Assembly: GCA_963971425.1 (NCBI GenBank)
Contig: OZ020516.1
Location: forward strand, 38,180,199 to 38,244,198
Origin: Bryoerythrophyllum caledonicum
Lineage: Eukaryota; Streptophyta; Bryopsida; Pottiales; Pottiaceae
DNA: 64,000 nucleotides
Direction: 5' to 3'
Shown here in pieces: positions 25,105 to 38,130 of this stretch (positions are counted from its first letter, which is position 1; every line of letters begins with the position of its first letter). The notes beneath the pieces were generated by a model. It was not told where the DNA came from. It was given only the letters and a program-made list of their open reading frames with translations, and ran no database searches. Made by a program: the position numbers and the translations under genes.

Positions 25105-25720
25105 CGAAACACTCTCGTCCCCGAACGAATCTATCTTTCCTCCTCCTTCCAAGAAATCCTCCACAGCACAAATTTCCACGATATTTTCTTCAACAAGAAA
25201 CTCACAAGATCCTCTTCCCCGTCGTCCACCTAACAAAAATGTTTGCCACAGCAGAAATTCTCCACCAAAAAGATCGTAACACAGAAACAAGCACAGCGCT
25301 CTGTTTCTGATGAGGCCAAGCTCGTTAGAGAGCTTGAGAGAAGGTGAGCAGCAAGAGGTGAGAAGAGAGGATCTGAATTATCTGGTGTGCTTGCGAGTGT
25401 TTGTCGACAGAGCTGCAAAACCCTGGCGTTGGAGGAGTAACCGACGCAGGTCGCTTTACTTTCTACTTTTTTGCTCCTTCCTCAAATCTAATCGAATAGT
25501 ATATTCATTCAGATTTTTGTGTTGTATCCGACCGCCGTCCAGTTTTGTTTTTGTATCTGATCATTCTCTTTCTTTTATTAGAGCATCGATCCCATGAGTT
25601 GTTTTCCTCTTCTCCTCATTTCAGATTATTAAAGTAAGCTCTTAATTTCAGTGATCCTGTCAAAGAAGTAAATTAAAGGGCCACAACTATGTCTACAGGA
25701 AAGGAAGTTCAAAACTATTA
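25105..25720. promoter_or_regulatory. CCT upstream region
   Basis: Lies 5' of the CCT start on the minus strand and should hold its 5'UTR and promoter. No specific box is called. ORFs here are in alternative frames. Confidence 0.4.
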
Positions 25721-25724
25721 TTAA

Positions 25725-26648
25725 CCCCTAAAGGACCACGACCTAATTCGCTCTAAAACCAGTCCAAAACTGCCACTCTCAAAAAGAGACATGAAAATCA
25801 CATTTTAAAGTGAATTTTGGATTTTCAACCGTAAGATCTTAAAATAGACTTCCATATAAACATGCCATCAAATTTTGGTTGCAATCCACCGCACGGATTG
25901 ATAGATTTTAGTGTTTAAAGTCAAAACAATGGTTCATTTTCATCCCTGCGTTGAGTAGATCAGCTGACTTTGACTTCATTTTGTATCAAATTTTTGCATT
26001 GTACAAGGTCTAAATCTTTTACCATTGTCTTAAGCATGATGTTGTTACCCTACGCACCAATTTTTAGAGGTAAAAAAGGGGTGTAGCATATTCAAAACAA
26101 GTGTGCAAGGAGTGGAGGTTCAAAAATTGCCATTTCACATTTTATTTTTTTGTGAACTACGTATGTATTCAGATGATAATCCAAACGGTCAATAAGAAGT
26201 TTTTCACCATATATTGTTGTTGAAAAAAAAAAAGTGAAAAATATGAAGATCTCTAGGTTTTATGTAGAAAAGATGAAGTTTTTTTCCCCCGTTGCCCGAC
26301 AATGTGTGAAAATGTTTGACTTGGAATAAAATGCCTTTTTACACTAAAGACAAGATTTTTTTTTGAAAATTTCCAAATAAGGAAATATTCTTTACATGTG
26401 TGAAAAATCTCAATGTCAATAGAAACTTTTGTCAAAATTTTTGGAGGTGCCCGAAGTCCCACTTTTGGCTTTAAGTGGTACTAACTTTCAAACCACAAAT
26501 CCAAAAAAAAATAAAAAAATATGTCCACAAAGCTCTTATCAGATCCTATCTTGAAAAAAAAGTTGAATTAAAAAGGATTTTTTTTCGAATTGTAGGTACA
26601 TGCCCAAAATCCAAAATGACCCCGGGGGGACGTTTGGTCCTTTAGGGG
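25725..26648. mobile_element. TTAA-flanked MITE-like element A (924 bp)
   Basis: Begins CCCCTAAAGGACC directly after TTAA (25721-25724) and ends GGTCCTTTAGGGG directly before TTAA (26649-26652), giving a perfect 13-bp terminal inverted repeat with a TTAA target duplication. TTAA duplications and CCC-initiated ends are the hallmark of piggyBac-type transposons. There is no transposase, so it is non-autonomous. Its interior matches 61902-62814 in the opposite orientation. Confidence 0.8.
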
Positions 26649-26652
26649 TTAA

Positions 26653-29016
26653 GACTGCCAGTATAACATATTTACAAATAATGATCTCATTCCTCTCATA
26701 ACTTTAGGATCTCTTTATGTTGAATTCTTTAATTTTGATTGTGCAAATTTGAAGATTATAGCGTTTCGACTAGTTTTGCACCCTAATCTGTAAAGGTCAA
26801 CACTTTAAGACTTTTTATTAAATGAAATTTTTTCACTGTGTAAAATTTGGCCACTCCTTACCATCACAATCTACATTATGTGAAGTACTTGTCCAAAAAC
26901 CTTTCAGTACATTGAAAGTGTTTAACATATCCAAAACAATTGTGCAATAAGAAGGGGTCCAAAATCACACAAAATACTTCTTATTTTTTTGTGATATTAG
27001 TTTCATATAAAATATGAAATCTTAATCTCAACACTGAGCTTGAAGGTTTTTTGAGATTGAAAACAAATAAAAACCAAGTAGAATCTCAAGATTTTGTGTC
27101 TATTTGAGGATTGATATCTTGTGAGCGGTTTGCATTGAGCAATCAAATTTAGGGTTAAAGGTTAAGGGTTTAGGGTTTATATTTTAGGTTTTATGGTTTA
27201 GTAATACGCAACACTTTCATACTTTTTGAAGAAAAATACAAAATAATTATTCTTCTTCTATTTTTTTTTACTCACCGCTCATCGCTCATTGTTCACTGCT
27301 CATAAGATAGCACTACTCCTTTAGCAAAAAATAGCACATTAACCCAAGTCAAACATTTTCACACATTGTCACATGTTATTGGACAAGGTACCAAAAAACC
27401 TTCTTCATACCCACATAAAACTTAGAGATCTTCATATTTTTCACTTTTTAGTTTTTTCTACCACAAGATGTGATGTACACCTTCGTATTGATTGTTTGGA
27501 TTCTTATTTTAAGACATATTGAGCTCACAAAAAATTACAATGTGAATTGGCAATTTTTTAACTTGCACTCCTTGCTTAATTTTTTTTGACTATGCTACAC
27601 CCTTCTCTACCTCTATTCACTAAAAATTGGTGTTCTTGGAACTAACATCATGATTAACATGGTGGTAATGAATTCAAACCTTGTATAGTGCAAAAACTTG
27701 ACGCCAAGTGAAGTCAAGGTGTGTTGATCCATTCAACACAGGGAAGAAAATGAACGATTTTCTCTACTTCAAATACTATAATCTTTCAATCCGTGTGGTC
27801 AAAGTTTATAAAATTTTGAGGTCGTTATTTGGTGAGATTTAATGAAGATCCTATGGTTTAATGTAGAAATAAATGTCTTGGTTTCCTTCTTTACTCATTG
27901 TACTAGACTGAGCAATTTTGAAATGTTTCTGGTGTGAAAATGCCTTCAAGGGCCTTCAAAGGTTAAAAAATCTCTAAAACAATGGCTTCAACTGTTACTA
28001 AATCAAATTGTTCATTACAACCTTTCAACAGAAACATAAAATAAGTGCAAATGATGATAATGATGAAATGAAGGCAAAGTCCCATAACATGTATTTATGT
28101 AATATAACACATTCATTCATACCAGCGACCATGTAATACATCCCATACGATCCAAGTGTACTGAGACCTTAAATCAATATCATAACAAGTGAAATATAAG
28201 TGAAGCTTGGGAATAGGTTTGAGAGTAGGAAAGGAAAAACGAACAAGAGTGGGAGCGGGTTTGAAAATTCGTGATTGGTTCATAAATTGTATAATCTGCA
28301 TATCACGTTTTATTGTGAATATTAATCATCTCTTGACTCTACCATGCTCCGAACTAGTTCTAATCAAAACCAAAGCGATGATGATCCTCCTGATCACAGG
28401 CCAAAAACCATGCCACCAAATATGCCAAATAGCAGTCCTTCAAAAATAACATCCTCCATACTGGACCAAGTAGCCTCTCTACATCATAAGTCTGTCTGTA
28501 GAGAGACAGGCACAACTGGTTTGGACACATTCAAACAGTTCGGACACCAAGAAACACTACACTGTCTCTAGACATAACAATGCACGATTTCAGTGCTCCG
28601 GGTCTACACGGACAATCCACAGAGGAACGAGGTCATAAACAAGTGCTAAGAACAAAAAGTTAGGGAGAGAACGAGCGACAGCTAGGTCTTCAGACAGTTT
28701 CGACAATGGTGAAGTATTGCCTTCACGTAAAGACCCGCAAAAAGTACCTTGAGTGGATACCAAGAACTTCTACTCACCTACAGATTGCAATGCTCGAGTT
28801 TTTAAACACCAAGGCATTGCCGACTTGTACATTCAACTTCAAAACTTACTTCTCCAACCAGTGGGGGGGAGCCCCTATGCAGTAGTAATTCTGAGGAGCT
28901 AAAACAGAATGATTACCACTAGATCATCCTGGATTGGAACTCCATGTTCTGGTATGCAATCACGGGTCCCGCTGCAGCTGGCTGTTCAGACTTTGCTCAA
29001 GACACTATCTGATGGT
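26653..29016. other. Repeat-derived intergenic region
   Basis: 27320-27970 shares long internal stretches with the TTAA elements (for example aacccaagtcaaacattttc and cttagagatcttcatatttt), so it is a truncated relative. Telomere-like tttagggtt words occur at about 27149-27195. 28000-29016 shows no gene and should include the CAND1 3'UTR. Confidence 0.55.
27109..27319. mobile_element. ~210-bp MITE related to the methylase element
   Basis: Left end ggattgatatcttgtgagcgg and right end (reverse complement) agtgctatcttatgagcagtg match the termini of the 40613-43608 element (core TATCTTGTRAGC plus repeated GTGAGC words). Subterminal GCTCAT/CACTCAC repeats are present at the right end. It contains no coding sequence and is inserted within TTAA-element-like DNA. 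Confidence 0.55.
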
Positions 29017-32000
29017 TCAATTCAGGTCCATAATATCCCCAGCGCCTAGTGTGTCGCTCTCATGACGCACTGCGTTGTATTTCTCTGCAAGAGAGCCTAC
29101 CTTGACCACATGGTTCATGAAAGATTTGAATCGTAGTGTAGGCTCCCCACTGCCATATACCACCCAAAGTCAGAAAATTCTTACAACGGAAAACGTGAAA
29201 CCAAACTTACCAAGAATTTGGGTTTGAACTAACCGACATAAGTGTCTTCTTTGCACGAGGTGAAGGCTAGAATATTTTACGCATCAAAATTCTTGAAGGG
29301 ACTCAAAGAATGTTCAAATTGCTCTAACAACGCAGACACCTCTTCTGAAAGGCACTGAACGCAAATACCTACCTTATTCGATTCAGAGAGTCAATGGCAC
29401 GAAGTGCACTTCGGATCATGTCCTCATTCCGGTCAACCTCTTGCTTCACAGCATCAGGTTTTGTCTTGTGTTGGATAGTCTTTTCCAAGGGGTCCACAAG
29501 CGCATCCATCACTATACCAAGAAGGCCACTATGTCATGCTTCTTTCACTAACATCAGCAGTATTATAGCAGTTACTAGGATTCACATCAATCCAGCTTGA
29601 ACTTAGCTCGCCATGAAAACGAGAAGTCAAAACTTACCGGCCAAAACTGCACCCCCACATTTGGCTGCTAACTTTGATAGGATCAAGTGGCATGGCATTT
29701 TCACATCATAATGATCTGCACGAACCAAAACAAATGTCAATGTGTAATTCTTAGCCCTATAATTCCAAAAGAATGACATTCACAGAGCACATACGGTTCA
29801 GAGTTCTAAATTACAGTTCCAGCCCACAGTCGGGAATATCTTCTACAGAGCTTTATTGTCTGATATTTAAATCCCATGTTAATGGATCGATATGGAAACG
29901 TTTCACATGAAAATAATGGACAGACCTGCTAATCCAGAGAGCAGGTGAGGAGTGATGAAGAGCGAAGGATCGATCTTGTCTAGGCAGCTGTCAAGTAGGG
30001 TATCCACGCATTCAAAAGCTCCTTTTCTGAGTTCCAACCCATCATCCACAATGTGCTTGAAAGGACCGAGATCCACAGTCCTGATAAGCTCTTTCTGCGC
30101 AACCAGCAATGAGGAGAAATTTACGCTTAACTCTTTCTGTGTAGCCGACGAACAAAAATAACAATAGGCTACACTTACTTCAAAATCGGAACGAAAAACC
30201 ACCAATAGGTTTTACAGAAGTAAACCTGGCCAGTCTGAGAACTTCCTATGAACTATTCACAACAGTAAACTTCATAGAGAAGAGAGTTGATGCACCTTGA
30301 CTACTGTTTGATCGTAGAGGAGCGGCAATAACGTTGGCAATAAGTCCTTCACTAGTGCAGGTTTGTTGTGAGCTGCTGTACTTAATGCTGACACTGCAGC
30401 CCTTCTCACATGCTGCATTCCAATCCACATCAGGCAGAAAATGTAAAATCCATATTCTGAACAGATGATTTCATATTCTGAGACAAATTATCATCCGGCG
30501 ATTTAACAAGTGTAACAGTTTAAGACATTACCTTCAGAGGGTATAATGTAAACTTTGATCTTTAGATTAAAAACAATTATCTATCGGTTAAGTGGAAGTC
30601 AATAAGACTCACTCTGTCTTCATCCTTGATGAGAAGCAAAAATGAAGAGATACAGGACTTGACGAAGGAGTCAATAGGTTGTGGTCGCTCGACGATAGTG
30701 TATTTGATTGCGATGACCACTGTGGCTCTAGTGTACGCTGAAGGACTAGCTGTGCGCTCCTGCGTTAACCATTGACATATATCAGATAACGGAATTAAAC
30801 AGAACCGAGAAATGTGTAAGCCATAATCAACAGGTCACATAAAACACTAACATTTTGCTTCAAAAATTCAGACATCAAGTAGGCCAGAGCCAACCTTGAG
30901 GGCCGGCACCAATTTCTCAGGTTCAATGAGCGCCAACTTTCCGAGACACTCTGCTACAACATTGCGAACCCCTTCCTCTTCGCTTTCGCAATGTGTAAAA
31001 AGCAAACTGAGGATCTTCTGGACATCTGCGTCTTGCAAATCCATATTTCCTTTTGATTCACCATCCATAGATTGGCGTGCTATGACCTGAAATCCACCAT
31101 TTTAAAATCAATACTGTTCAAACTAAATTTAGCAAATGGAACAAACTGTGTGATGAAAGAGTAAAAGTCTTACCTCTTTTAAGGAATGAAGCAGTAGATA
31201 TTGAAGTTTAGCCTGACGGTCAATTTGGCTGAGGATGAAAGGCAGATACAAAGCCAAGTTACCAACGGCAATGTTACCCAATGCATATGATGCGGCAGCC
31301 TTAATCTCCTCAGATGGGGACTGAAAAGATCTAATCACGACGCCTTCTATGTTAGGGTGACCACTTAGGTCCTTTCTTCTACCAATTTCCCCAAGACATA
31401 ACAATGATAACAGCTGGGTCTGCAGCGAGCAACAAGGGACCAATTATTTGAAACGCTGAAACAATCTGAAAGACCAAGAGATCTTAAAACAGCAAGTTTT
31501 GAACCAGCAATACTGCAGATTTTGACACATTTTTTAGCCTTGAAGATATCTAACTAAGAACTACCTAAACATCTAGATGAGTAGAAAGTAAGCGACAGCA
31601 TCTGAGCATAAAAACTTACTGCATCCGTGCCATTGCTAGTCCTTAGTGTAGTAACCAACATGCTCACGGTCTGTGAACACATAGCTTCGCCAGCTGCCAG
31701 ACATAATACAGCCGCACATTGCGCAGTAGAATGGAATGCCTGCTTGCTGGCAGGTCCACCAGGAGATGCATTCCTTGCAGTAGAAAGTAAAGCTTCTAAT
31801 AGAGTGTCAAAACTTGTATTTGCTGATTGCACCAGGGCCGCGAAAAAGGCTTGAAGAGTCTGGTGTGTCACATCTAGGTTAGTCTAGGTAAAAATGTTCT
31901 CTTTTATGAAACGTTGAAAAAGAGGCAAAGGAGCAGACTGTACAATTGAAGTGTCAGATTGTCCAACGATACAAAAATCCAACTACAACAGCACAGATTT

Positions 32001-35000
32001 TGATGTCAGAAATGAACAACGAGCTCTCAGAAAAATATCCTACACCGCAGAAGACCACAAGATACTTAAAACGACAAAATTGCATATGCGGAAAAGTTAA
32101 CGATGTTACCTGCAGCGCTTGGCCCTGCAGCAACGAACTTTTTACAAGGACAAGTGCTTGAGGGAGGACACGTTCCCGAATAGCAGCACCAGCATTAGAA
32201 TGGTGTTTTTTGTCAACCATCATGGTGCAACACAACTCCAATGTTAATGCTGTCATATGCAGGTCTGCGTCGCTGCAAAACCAGAAATAACAAAAAGCAT
32301 TCTCAGTAGAGCTCATTAAAAATCCAAAAGAACAGGTACCGGTTGAAGGCTTCCAGAAGAGTATAATTCGCCACTGTAAAAGCTATGCCGCCGTCATTCC
32401 AATTCAACCATGAAAATGTCCGGTGTCGTTACTGCACGCTTCAAATCTGTTTTGTAGTTAAATGACCAAACAGCTGAGGCAAGCTGCCCACCTGATGAGA
32501 GAGGATAACTCCGTAACAATGGAATCATAGCTTGCTGGGCTTATCTTGTTGCTGTAAGCAGTAAGCAGGGAATTCAATGTGCCCAAAGAGGCCTGTCGCA
32601 AAGCTCGGTTGGCCTGTTCAAAACAATCAAACGTCAAAATACAGGAGAAATACAACTTCCGGTGCAAACTACAGACAGACTAAAATCATAAAAGATTTTC
32701 TATATGATGCATACCTTGCGCAAGAACGTAGTGAGCTCCGTAACAACTTGCTCTAAGACTGAAGATAAGTCGATATTCAAAGGAGACTCAGCGATAGTTG
32801 CAAATGCCTGCATCAACACAGTTGTCTCAAAGATCAATGTCGTAGTCGCGATTCAAGCACCCCCTAGAAGTTCAAAAACATTATCCCGCATACAATGATC
32901 AGATAGAAATAACAAACTCTTTTGTCTAATGCTACTACCTTAACAGCTGTAAGTCTTGTGATTTCATTCCGCAATCGCTCCAAAAGCAGTGGCAAGCATG
33001 TACCCATCTCCTTCTTGAGATGATCTCCAAGAATGGAAATAACCAGTCCCATGCAGGATATTGCACATTCCTTTACTTCCTGCAATGCCCTTCAGTACGT
33101 TAACTCATATTGCAGTTAGTTCTGAACACAGAACTCCCAAGAAAGAAGCCCTCTTCATCTCAATTGTCAGAGCGACTTTTCAGATACACAACACTCAAGA
33201 AACATGCTGAATGCAGCTCTTCGCACAATCCTGGGGGTCATTTGGAAGTTTTACGAACCTGGTCTTGATCTTGAGCCGTCAACCGCTTGAAAATGGCATT
33301 ATAGATAGGTTGCACAAATGGAACGAAGTTGAAATCAGGAGGCTGCAAGAGGTGGAAACGATATAAATATGGGCCAATGGATAACCAAGAAAAAATACTG
33401 AAGTTATCATGTAGTTCCAATGTGTTGGAAAAAAGATTCCTCCCACACAAATCTATACACTTACATGATGAAAACGACAAATCGAATCAAATCAAATTAG
33501 AGATTTCCGTTCTGGCAAGCCAATTTCACCCGCATAATATCTGTATGTCCTACATCAACCGTAGACATACTTGAACCACAAGATCACAAGAGCATAAGGA
33601 GGGGCCTCACATTGTCAAAAGTAGGACGAATTGCTTTGACAAGCTCTCCACAAACTCTTAAAGCCTCTGCAGTCACTTTGTAATATCTCTCTCCAACAGC
33701 AGCAAGAACAGGTGCTGACAAGGCCTAAAAACAGCAGGTTAAATAGCAGTCAGGCAGGTAATTGCAACCCTTAAATCCCCTTCATAATCAGTAATGGCCT
33801 GCTGTAAGAGGGTCCAACTCCTCATAAGCATTTAATGCACCTGCATCAACAAGAGTTGAACTACAGACTAAAACCAGAAACGTCTCCAGCACGGAGAAAC
33901 GCTAAATATATTATGTGTGTCCCGTTAATAGAGAATCCAATATAACATACCTTGATGTGTGGATGAAAGACTGCTGGTGAATGAGAAGCCATAACCAATC
34001 GAGTAAACACCAAAGCCTCAATTTTCAAGTTCGAATTTGATGCCTTATCCTGTATAACCATGACCGAATTTTAGAAACCAATCAACTAAGCGCACTCATC
34101 GCAAATAAATTTGAATGCGATTATCGTTACTTACATTCAACGCCTTCTCAATGCCTGGAACCAAGGAACCCATGTATTCAGACAGAGAATTGGGTAGCAC
34201 TATGACCAGCTCCTTCAAAACAGAGAACGCCCCCACCTGGTGTATAGTCACCAGATTAGCCACATGTACTGCAGTTGATATAATAAAAACCAAAATGGAC
34301 CAGTTACTGATAAAGGCACAGATGGCACCAGCTACGTTATCCATCTTAATTTCCAAAACAAAGATACCAACGAGCTTAGGAAGATTACAACGGCGCTGAG
34401 GCTCACCTTTGTCTTCAAAGACTTTTCACGGAGCTGCTTATTGAGTGACTTAACAACCTTTGGTACTTCCAGCTGCAGAACATGCAACGGGCTACCACAA
34501 TCCAAATAAAGTTAGCCCCAACCTACTAACAAACCCCCTTGGTTGAGCAATTTACACCAGCATTTACCATACATATTAACAGCGAGCTGCTTCCCCATCT
34601 AGAAACCTCTAATATGGCTGGACACAAGATTGAAAAGTGTTATTAATCTTCATTTGTTAAACTTAGTGAGACATGAGGTGAATAGGCACCTTGACAGATT
34701 GGCAAGGCCTCCAGAGCCTTTGGTCACGTTCCCCGTTTGCCGTAGTAGATCGATGAACGCATTGAAAACATCGATCTGAGAAAAAGAGCCATTTAGTGAG
34801 CAAATAAGATAGCAAAAACTAGCCACTGCAGAATATGGCAGAGATATGTACCTTCACATTTTCCTCTCTCTCCTTGAAACGTTCAATCAATTTTGGACTG
34901 GCCTGGATCATTACAACAGAGTATTTTCATGAGTAAAAATCATATTCTATTTGTGATAAGCACTTCGGAAGTCTCATGTAAAGCACTGGAAAAATTATCA

Positions 35001-38000
35001 AGCAATGTCAATTTAATACTCAACGTTCTAAAAGACATATTACATAGCAAATACCATTTCCAAAATACATTACATTGCCTGAAAAGCGCTAATGCATGCT
35101 CTCTCACCATTTAAGGGTAGAGAAAGGGAAAAAAGAGCATACTTTGACATAGAGCGTGGCAAGCATCTCGGGTCGAGAAGAGATCACAGCTGATAAAGAT
35201 TTAGCTGCAGCCCTTCGCACTTTCCAGCTCACATCTTCATCGTCACTGTACTCGTCGGCGCTCTCTCTGCTCAAAGAAGTTTAGAGTATCAGACTACCAT
35301 TCGAAGACATCAACCAGAAGCAAATTTTGAAATAGTAAGAAGACTAACAGACATTAAAGACATTATAATATTATGTTCTTTTGTATCCCGGCCAGAAATA
35401 CCAGTATACATATGAAAATAAATATCAACATATCCATAATATCAATAAACAAATGAATAGAGAACACGTAAATAACAAATTTTTCGCTGCTAGACATGGA
35501 TGTTCTGATGCTAGAAAGGGAATCAGTGCACGTACTCATCTTCATCTTCTTCGCCGTCCATATCTTCATCCTGGTCTTCATCCATATCATCCGTAAAGTT
35601 GGGGTCGTAACTCAAGTACTCCAGACTCAAGTCCAAAATCAAGTCGGTATGAGGAGCAACATCTCTTGGGCATCGTAAAATGAAACTCTCCAAAGCCTAC
35701 ACGACAGGAATATTTATCAACCTCGGAGTGCCCGAGGACAAAAGTGTCTGTTGCCACTATGAAATTAAATCTCACATGAACCCCTAGAAACTTTTCGAAT
35801 GGGGTCGAATTGCATCACAATAGAAAGAAAATAAAATTTGCCCTAACAACATGAGTAATATTGGATACACATAGGACGTTTCTATTTTTAGCAGTAGAGA
35901 CTTGTCGTCCGGAATAGGTTTAAGTGTCAATTCTCATTTACCTAGAGTACTTCGGTATTTAATCATTGTTTGCTGTGGTTCCAATTTCAAGTATTGACAA
36001 CAGATAACATTTGGGGGCGGGGGGGAGACTGCGTAATACAATATTCTGCAACAAGCATAAGAGCACTATACCTGTAAGCTGTTCTCTCGAAGTTCATCAT
36101 CGTTTTCAGATGCATTGTGGCAATAACTGATAAGAAGTGGGACAACTTCGTTCAAATGGGGGCCAAACCGATAACCAACTGCGCGGCTGAAAGCAGTACA
36201 CAGTTCCCACTAGCAACTTTAGCACTTATACGAGCCATTATCCGATCAACTCATAAGCATGAATGCACAGTGCCAGGAACATAATACCAGTACATCCAGC
36301 ATACCAGACCAAGCGAAGAGGCTATTCCCAGAGACTATCTAGTAAGTGATTAACTCAAAATGCTTAAGCCTACAACATGAAGTTAACTGTTCCAAAAAGA
36401 AACTCAAACTATCTCACATATTTTGCCGGGCTCTGTCAAGATTTCAAAGTATAGCCACTAAAATACGTGCTGCGTCAGCAAACCAGCAATACATGATAAA
36501 CTATGTGTGACCGAAGACCACTGCTTGTAGGGCATACATGATAGCTTTAATTCTTGCTACCAAACGATCTACCCGGTAAGCTCTTGAAAAAGAAAATGCG
36601 GTTACGTTCTCACCAGAAAGCCCCAATCATTTGGATATTGGTGCGAGTCATGTCCGGTTTCACATCTTTGTTCTTTAGTATCTGAACAACATTGATAGTC
36701 GCCCTTGCAAGAAGGTCATCAGACATGGTAGCAGCCAAAGTCGCTGCACGTAAAAACATATTTTAGCACCAACATCCGATTCTCTTCGTGAAGATTCACG
36801 CTAGCACAAGTCAGACATCACCAACGTCGAACGTACATACTTACCAAGACACTGAATGGCACGTTTCCGAAGGCCTGCACGTTGCAAATTGAGTTGAACA
36901 AGAAGTGCATTCATCAACTTCTCGTGGTCTGCAGTCATGAGACTTCCAAAACGATGGAGAACATCGCACAAAATATCTAAGCATTCGCTCTTTACTTCTG
37001 TGCTTGTATCCTGCATCAACCATTGTAGTATGAGCTGAATGCCTGAGGTTGTTAACGGGACATAATAAAGCATTGAATGGAAACGCACACCACTCATGTA
37101 CAATACAATCAGATGTGAAGGCCAGGCGACAAACCGGGTTAGTTATGCCCTTGATCAGCTTCGGGGTGAGAGAAACAAGTACACACACTGCTACGTTCCC
37201 ACTGGAGATCTCAGCCACAACCGTCTTCAGTGCAATACTCGCGATATCCCGCTGTTGCTCTTTACCAGTAAGGAGTTTCTGGCAAAGAGACTCCACAATC
37301 TCCACAACTCTACCCTCATGGACCTTTTTCACCAGTGGCGCCAAGCTGCAAACAAAAGTAGTGTGAATAAGCAGATAGCTCAGACGAAGTTGGGAAACCA
37401 GTTGATCATATACCTATAATTTGATAACATCCATTTAAGTGTGTAGTGATCCTGGCACTGCAAACTTGCAACAAAGTCCAGAAACCAGTGGTAAGAGTTT
37501 CCATTTGATTAAACTTCAGTGATTTTGAGCTTGGAATTAAGGCTACATAAGGAAAGTCTGGAGGGAAACAGCACAGGGCTTACCACTTGACTGCAAGCCC
37601 CGATATATCTCCAGATGCATCATCGAGTTGCTGAAGAACTATTTGTGAAACTTTGCGTTCGGTGTCTGCATCTAGTTTGAAATTATCTTTTTGCAGCTCG
37701 TTCAGCAGGTCGGATGTGGCCATATAACGAAAATCCTTGTCTTTTGAAGCAATCTGCACTAACAACCAGAATCATCAGACTCCAACAACTGCAAGTAAAT
37801 AGAGAGAAGAAACTGACTGTTCACCAGTACGGAGAACACAGATTCAAACCTCATGAATATCAAGTACAATACTCACGCCTAAGTATAATCTACACACAGT
37901 CTCGCACCTCAAACTGTGATGAAAATCGAGAAAGAAAAGTTAATATTCAAGAGAGGTCTATTAAAACATCAACAGATCACTACGTTAAAAAACTCATATA

Positions 38001-38130
38001 CTTCTGCCATAACGTTGGACCCTTTGGACAGATCTTGAAGACACCATCAACACAAAAGTAGTCATGTGCTTCGTGGTTATAGAAGAGGATTTACCTTTTC
38101 TAAAATCAAGCCCACTGTAAGACTCGCCAT
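29017..38130 (-). CDS. CAND1: CAND1, complete 29-exon gene
   Basis: Encodes cullin-associated NEDD8-dissociated protein 1, which binds CUL1-RBX1 and exchanges substrate-receptor modules of SCF-type ubiquitin ligases. Coding exons, 5' to 3': 38095-38130, 37584-37753, 37135-37345, 36845-37010, 36614-36743, 36072-36186, 35536-35696, 35143-35266, 34852-34902, 34690-34775, 34568-34598, 34407-34472, 34135-34236, 33951-34049, 33611-33724, 33259-33342, 32939-33079, 32715-32807, 32492-32613, 32110-32272, 31620-31859, 31174-31419, 30895-31086, 30613-30759, 30296-30412, 29926-30094, 29638-29715, 29373-29511, 29017-29149. Phases agree throughout and total 3726 nt (1241 residues), close to the family's usual ~1220-1230. 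Landmarks are [17 protein letters not shown], an acidic loop [52 protein letters not shown] and the C-terminal [14 protein letters not shown] repeats cover the whole chain. The last ~14 residues extend past the usual end. No break was found. Confidence 0.95.
34568..34598 (-). other. 31-nt CAND1 microexon
   Basis: Exon 10 ends in phase 2 and exon 12 must start in phase 0, so 1 mod 3 bases are missing. A 31-nt segment between tttctag and GTAAATG fits exactly and lies where other CAND1 proteins have a short variable linker. This rests on phase and splice sites, not on sequence conservation. Confidence 0.6.
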
